Shown here: positions 12,025 through 13,555 of the stretch, piece after piece
How the letters are laid out: each line of letters begins with the position of its first letter
Position numbering within the stretch: position 1 is the first letter of the stretch
NCBI GenBank assembly: GCA_937888615.1
Contig: CALABZ010000418.1
Location: 1-13,555, forward strand
Direction: 5' to 3'
Length of the DNA: 13,555 bases
Origin: an uncultured Lentisphaeria bacterium
Lineage (GTDB): Bacteria; Verrucomicrobiota; Lentisphaeria; Victivallales; Victivallaceae
Position numbers and translations under genes: made by a program
Notes under the pieces: generated by a model
Database searches by the model: none
Told to the model about the DNA's origin: nothing
Seen by the model: only the letters and a program-made list of their open reading frames with translations

Positions 12025-13555
12025 CTATTCTTCCTCGCGACGGCGGGAATGATTTCCCCACCAGACGGCTCCAATCCCGATGGCGATAACGACGCCGACC
12101 AGAATAATCGCAGTCTTGTTTTCCAAAATGGTGTCCAAAACCGGTTGCGGTTCGGGCTTCTGTTCTTTCAAGGTCATGCCCTCGACCTTTTCCGTCTCCC
12201 GGGCGGCGTCGGCCGAACGGTTGCGGATCTTGTCGATCGCTTCCGCGTACTCGGTACTGCCGGTCTGTTCCTTGATAAATTCGCGCAGTTTGGCGTTGTC
12301 GCAGACCAGACCGCTACAGCCGGGACCATGTTTTTTGATCAGTTCGGTGTGGACGCCGGCGATTTGCTTGATTGCAGCAGCATCGGCCTGCCACAATCCC
12401 TTGCGAATAGTCTCCAGCATGACGGCGGTCATTTCCTGAAGCGCATAAGGATTTTTCTCCTCGAAATATGCCCGCATATCCAGTTTGTGGACATCGTCGA
12501 TGAATACCTTCTTGTATTCTTCCCACAGATGATCTTTGAGCATGTCGGGTTTCATGACCTCCCACCCGTAGGTGTTGTGGAATACTTCGGCGAAGGTGGC
12601 GGCTCCGCTTGGCCCTTCCTCCATCATCTCCTTCAGGTATTTCGGGTTGAGAACGGTGGTGCGGGCCTCGACCATGGCGGCCTGTCCGGCCTCCTGGATA
12701 CGGGCGCGCCCCGGAGTGCGGAGGTCGTTGAAATAAGCGTCGGGCTCTTTGCCGGTGACATGGCGGACGGTCAGGTTGATCCCACCCATGAACTCATACA
12801 CGTGGTCCAGCGACAACGGTCCCCAGGTATTGGACGAACGCGAATGCACCACGGTATCGGTATTCTGGAGTGCCGCCTTGAATACGCCGGGAACATGTTC
12901 GCCCCAGTTATCATCGGTATAAAGCGCCCCCATGTTGTTCAGGTAACGCTCGGCGATATCTTTCGTGTCCTCCCAGCGGTCACCGGCCTGAACCATGCCG
13001 GTAATGCCGGTACCGAATCCGCCGTTGAGTCCTCCGAAAATACGGGCATTGGCGAGTTTCCGGGCCTGTTCGGGAGACAATCCTTCCTCAATCATAACTT
13101 TGGTGGCGGCATTGGAGCCCTCCACCACGTAATTGACGAATTCACATTTGGGGGCTTCCGCGGCGAGTTTCACCGCTTTGTCGATCAGCCGCATCCGGCT
13201 GGTGGCGGCGCCGCGGAACTGCCCGGACGTCTGCACCACCACATCAATGCGCGGGCGCTTGAGGACATTATTCGGAATCAGTCTGACATCCAGCACCCGG
13301 CCGCGGGAATCCCAGACCGGCTCGACGCCGAGCAGGAAAAAGATTTCGCCGATGCTGGTCCCCTGAGTGCGGATGAATTCGCCGCCCCACAGTGAGAATG
13401 CGACTTTTTTCGGGTAATCGCCGGTATTCTTGATCTTTTCGGCGATCAGGGCCTCGGCCAGTTTTTTGCCGACGGCGTAACTCTCGCGAGTCGGAGTCCG
13501 TTCGGGGTCGATGCCGTACAAATTGCGTCCGGTCGGACTCCGACTCGCGAGAGTT
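12025..13555 (-). CDS. CobN/BchH-family chelatase with C-terminal membrane anchor (HmuS-like), partial
   Basis: C-terminal part of a large class I chelatase-type protein (family members exceed 1000 aa); the 5' end is outside the window and the frame is open to the last base. Conserved CobN-type segments seen: PTGRNLYGIDP near 13500-13536, VAFSLWGGEFIRTQGTSIGE, RPRIDVVVQTSGQFRG, a VYEFMGGINLTVRHVTG region and NTYGWEVMKPDML. The end differs from soluble cobaltochelatase CobN: after a charged linker comes one membrane helix (TAIILVGVVIAIGIGAVWW) and a basic tail, HSRRREEE, which predicts a periplasmic body anchored in the inner membrane. This layout fits HmuS-type CobN homologues of Bacteroidota heme-uptake operons, reported to remove iron from heme, more than cobalamin synthesis; that role is inferred, as no heme transport gene is in view. 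An apparent TTG start at 13521 is not real because the family motif continues upstream of it. Confidence 0.82.
   Translation of the reverse strand, partial: TLASRSPTGRNLYGIDPERTPTRESYAVGKKLAEALIAEKIKNTGDYPKKVAFSLWGGEFIRTQGTSIGEIFFLLGVEPVWDSRGRVLDVRLIPNNVLKRPRIDVVVQTSGQFRGAATSRMRLIDKAVKLAAEAPKCEFVNYVVEGSNAATKVMIEEGLSPEQARKLANARIFGGLNGGFGTGITGMVQAGDRWEDTKDIAERYLNNMGALYTDDNWGEHVPGVFKAALQNTDTVVHSRSSNTWGPLSLDHVYEFMGGINLTVRHVTGKEPDAYFNDLRTPGRARIQEAGQAAMVEARTTVLNPKYLKEMMEEGPSGAATFAEVFHNTYGWEVMKPDMLKDHLWEEYKKVFIDDVHKLDMRAYFEEKNPYALQEMTAVMLETIRKGLWQADAAAIKQIAGVHTELIKKHGPGCSGLVCDNAKLREFIKEQTGSTEYAEAIDKIRNRSADAARETEKVEGMTLKEQKPEPQPVLDTILENKTAIILVGVVIAIGIGAVWWGNHSRRREEE
13479..13500. repeat. Left arm of a perfect 22-bp inverted repeat
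   Basis: These 22 bases, coding for RTPTRES of the CobN-like protein, recur exactly in reverse complement at 13534-13555. The 33-bp spacer holds the rest of the PTGRNLYGIDP motif. Confidence 0.95.
13534..13555. repeat. Right arm of the inverted repeat, at the window end
   Basis: Exact reverse complement of 13479-13500 and ends with the last base given. In the CobN-like frame it would read TLASRSP before TGRN, which does not look like the family. A fold-back chimera at a contig end is the simplest explanation. Confidence 0.9.

Noticed and set aside
12049..13395. 448-codon plus-strand ORF across the CobN-like gene
   Set aside because: Antisense shadow; the minus strand carries the conserved CobN motifs, an anchor helix and its own terminator.
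13519..13521. TTG as the start codon of the CobN-like gene
   Set aside because: The family motif PTGRN continues in frame upstream of it and there is no ribosome site; the gene is simply cut by the window end.

Overview
The window is a dense bacterial chromosomal segment, G+C-rich in its genes and A+T-rich in its promoters. It has about a dozen genes on both strands, often overlapping by a few bases, and no RNA gene, insertion sequence, phage gene or CRISPR array that I can see. The organism is most likely in the PVC group (Lentisphaerota/Victivallales, or a related Verrucomicrobia-like lineage). The reasons are a TraR/DksA-type gene directly before lspA (an order also known in Chlamydia), a coiled-coil tip in the DksA-like protein of the PVC type, a remnant of a DUF4838/GH67-N-like glycan-degradation protein, and a membrane-anchored CobN-like chelatase. 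This placement is an inference from gene content, not from a marker tree.

Left part, 8-4905. On the minus strand a PHP phosphoesterase (RNase AM/YciV type) is followed by an overlapping ComEC/Rec2 competence channel whose C-terminal metallo-beta-lactamase region has lost its metal motif. Divergent from them, a good sigma70-type promoter drives dksA-like, lspA and miaA, each overlapping the next, as one compact operon for transcriptional control, lipoprotein maturation and tRNA modification. miaA runs tail-to-tail into the next minus-strand gene with a 62-bp overlap.

Middle part, 4844-8051. A DeoR/GlpR-type repressor (minus) faces a glycerophosphodiester phosphodiesterase (plus), which is followed by a possible 40-codon ORF and by an sn-glycerol-1-phosphate dehydrogenase (EgsA/AraM type). 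The repressor/GDPD intergenic region carries repeated TCAATCA boxes and a perfect 11-bp inverted repeat spanning most of it. The three proteins make a plausible locally regulated route from glycerophosphodiesters to DHAP, possibly one specific for the sn-1 enantiomer.

Next, 8033-9427. A hemolysin III/PAQR-family membrane protein (TTG start, coupled) lies after a small lipoprotein gene on the minus strand. Back-to-back sigma70 promoters separate this pair from a plus-strand 69-aa helical lipoprotein that ends in a strong intrinsic terminator.

Right part, 9428-13555. A collapsed pseudogene (ends of a DUF4838-type protein with the middle missing and no start) sits beside an unrecognised 530-aa HEAT-like protein with a two-helix membrane hairpin. 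A strong minus-strand terminator then closes a partial CobN/BchH-family chelatase gene with a C-terminal membrane anchor, more like the HmuS heme dechelatase group than cobaltochelatase. The last 22 bases are an exact inverted copy of 13479-13500, inside that coding region, and look like a fold-back assembly or amplification artefact at a contig end.
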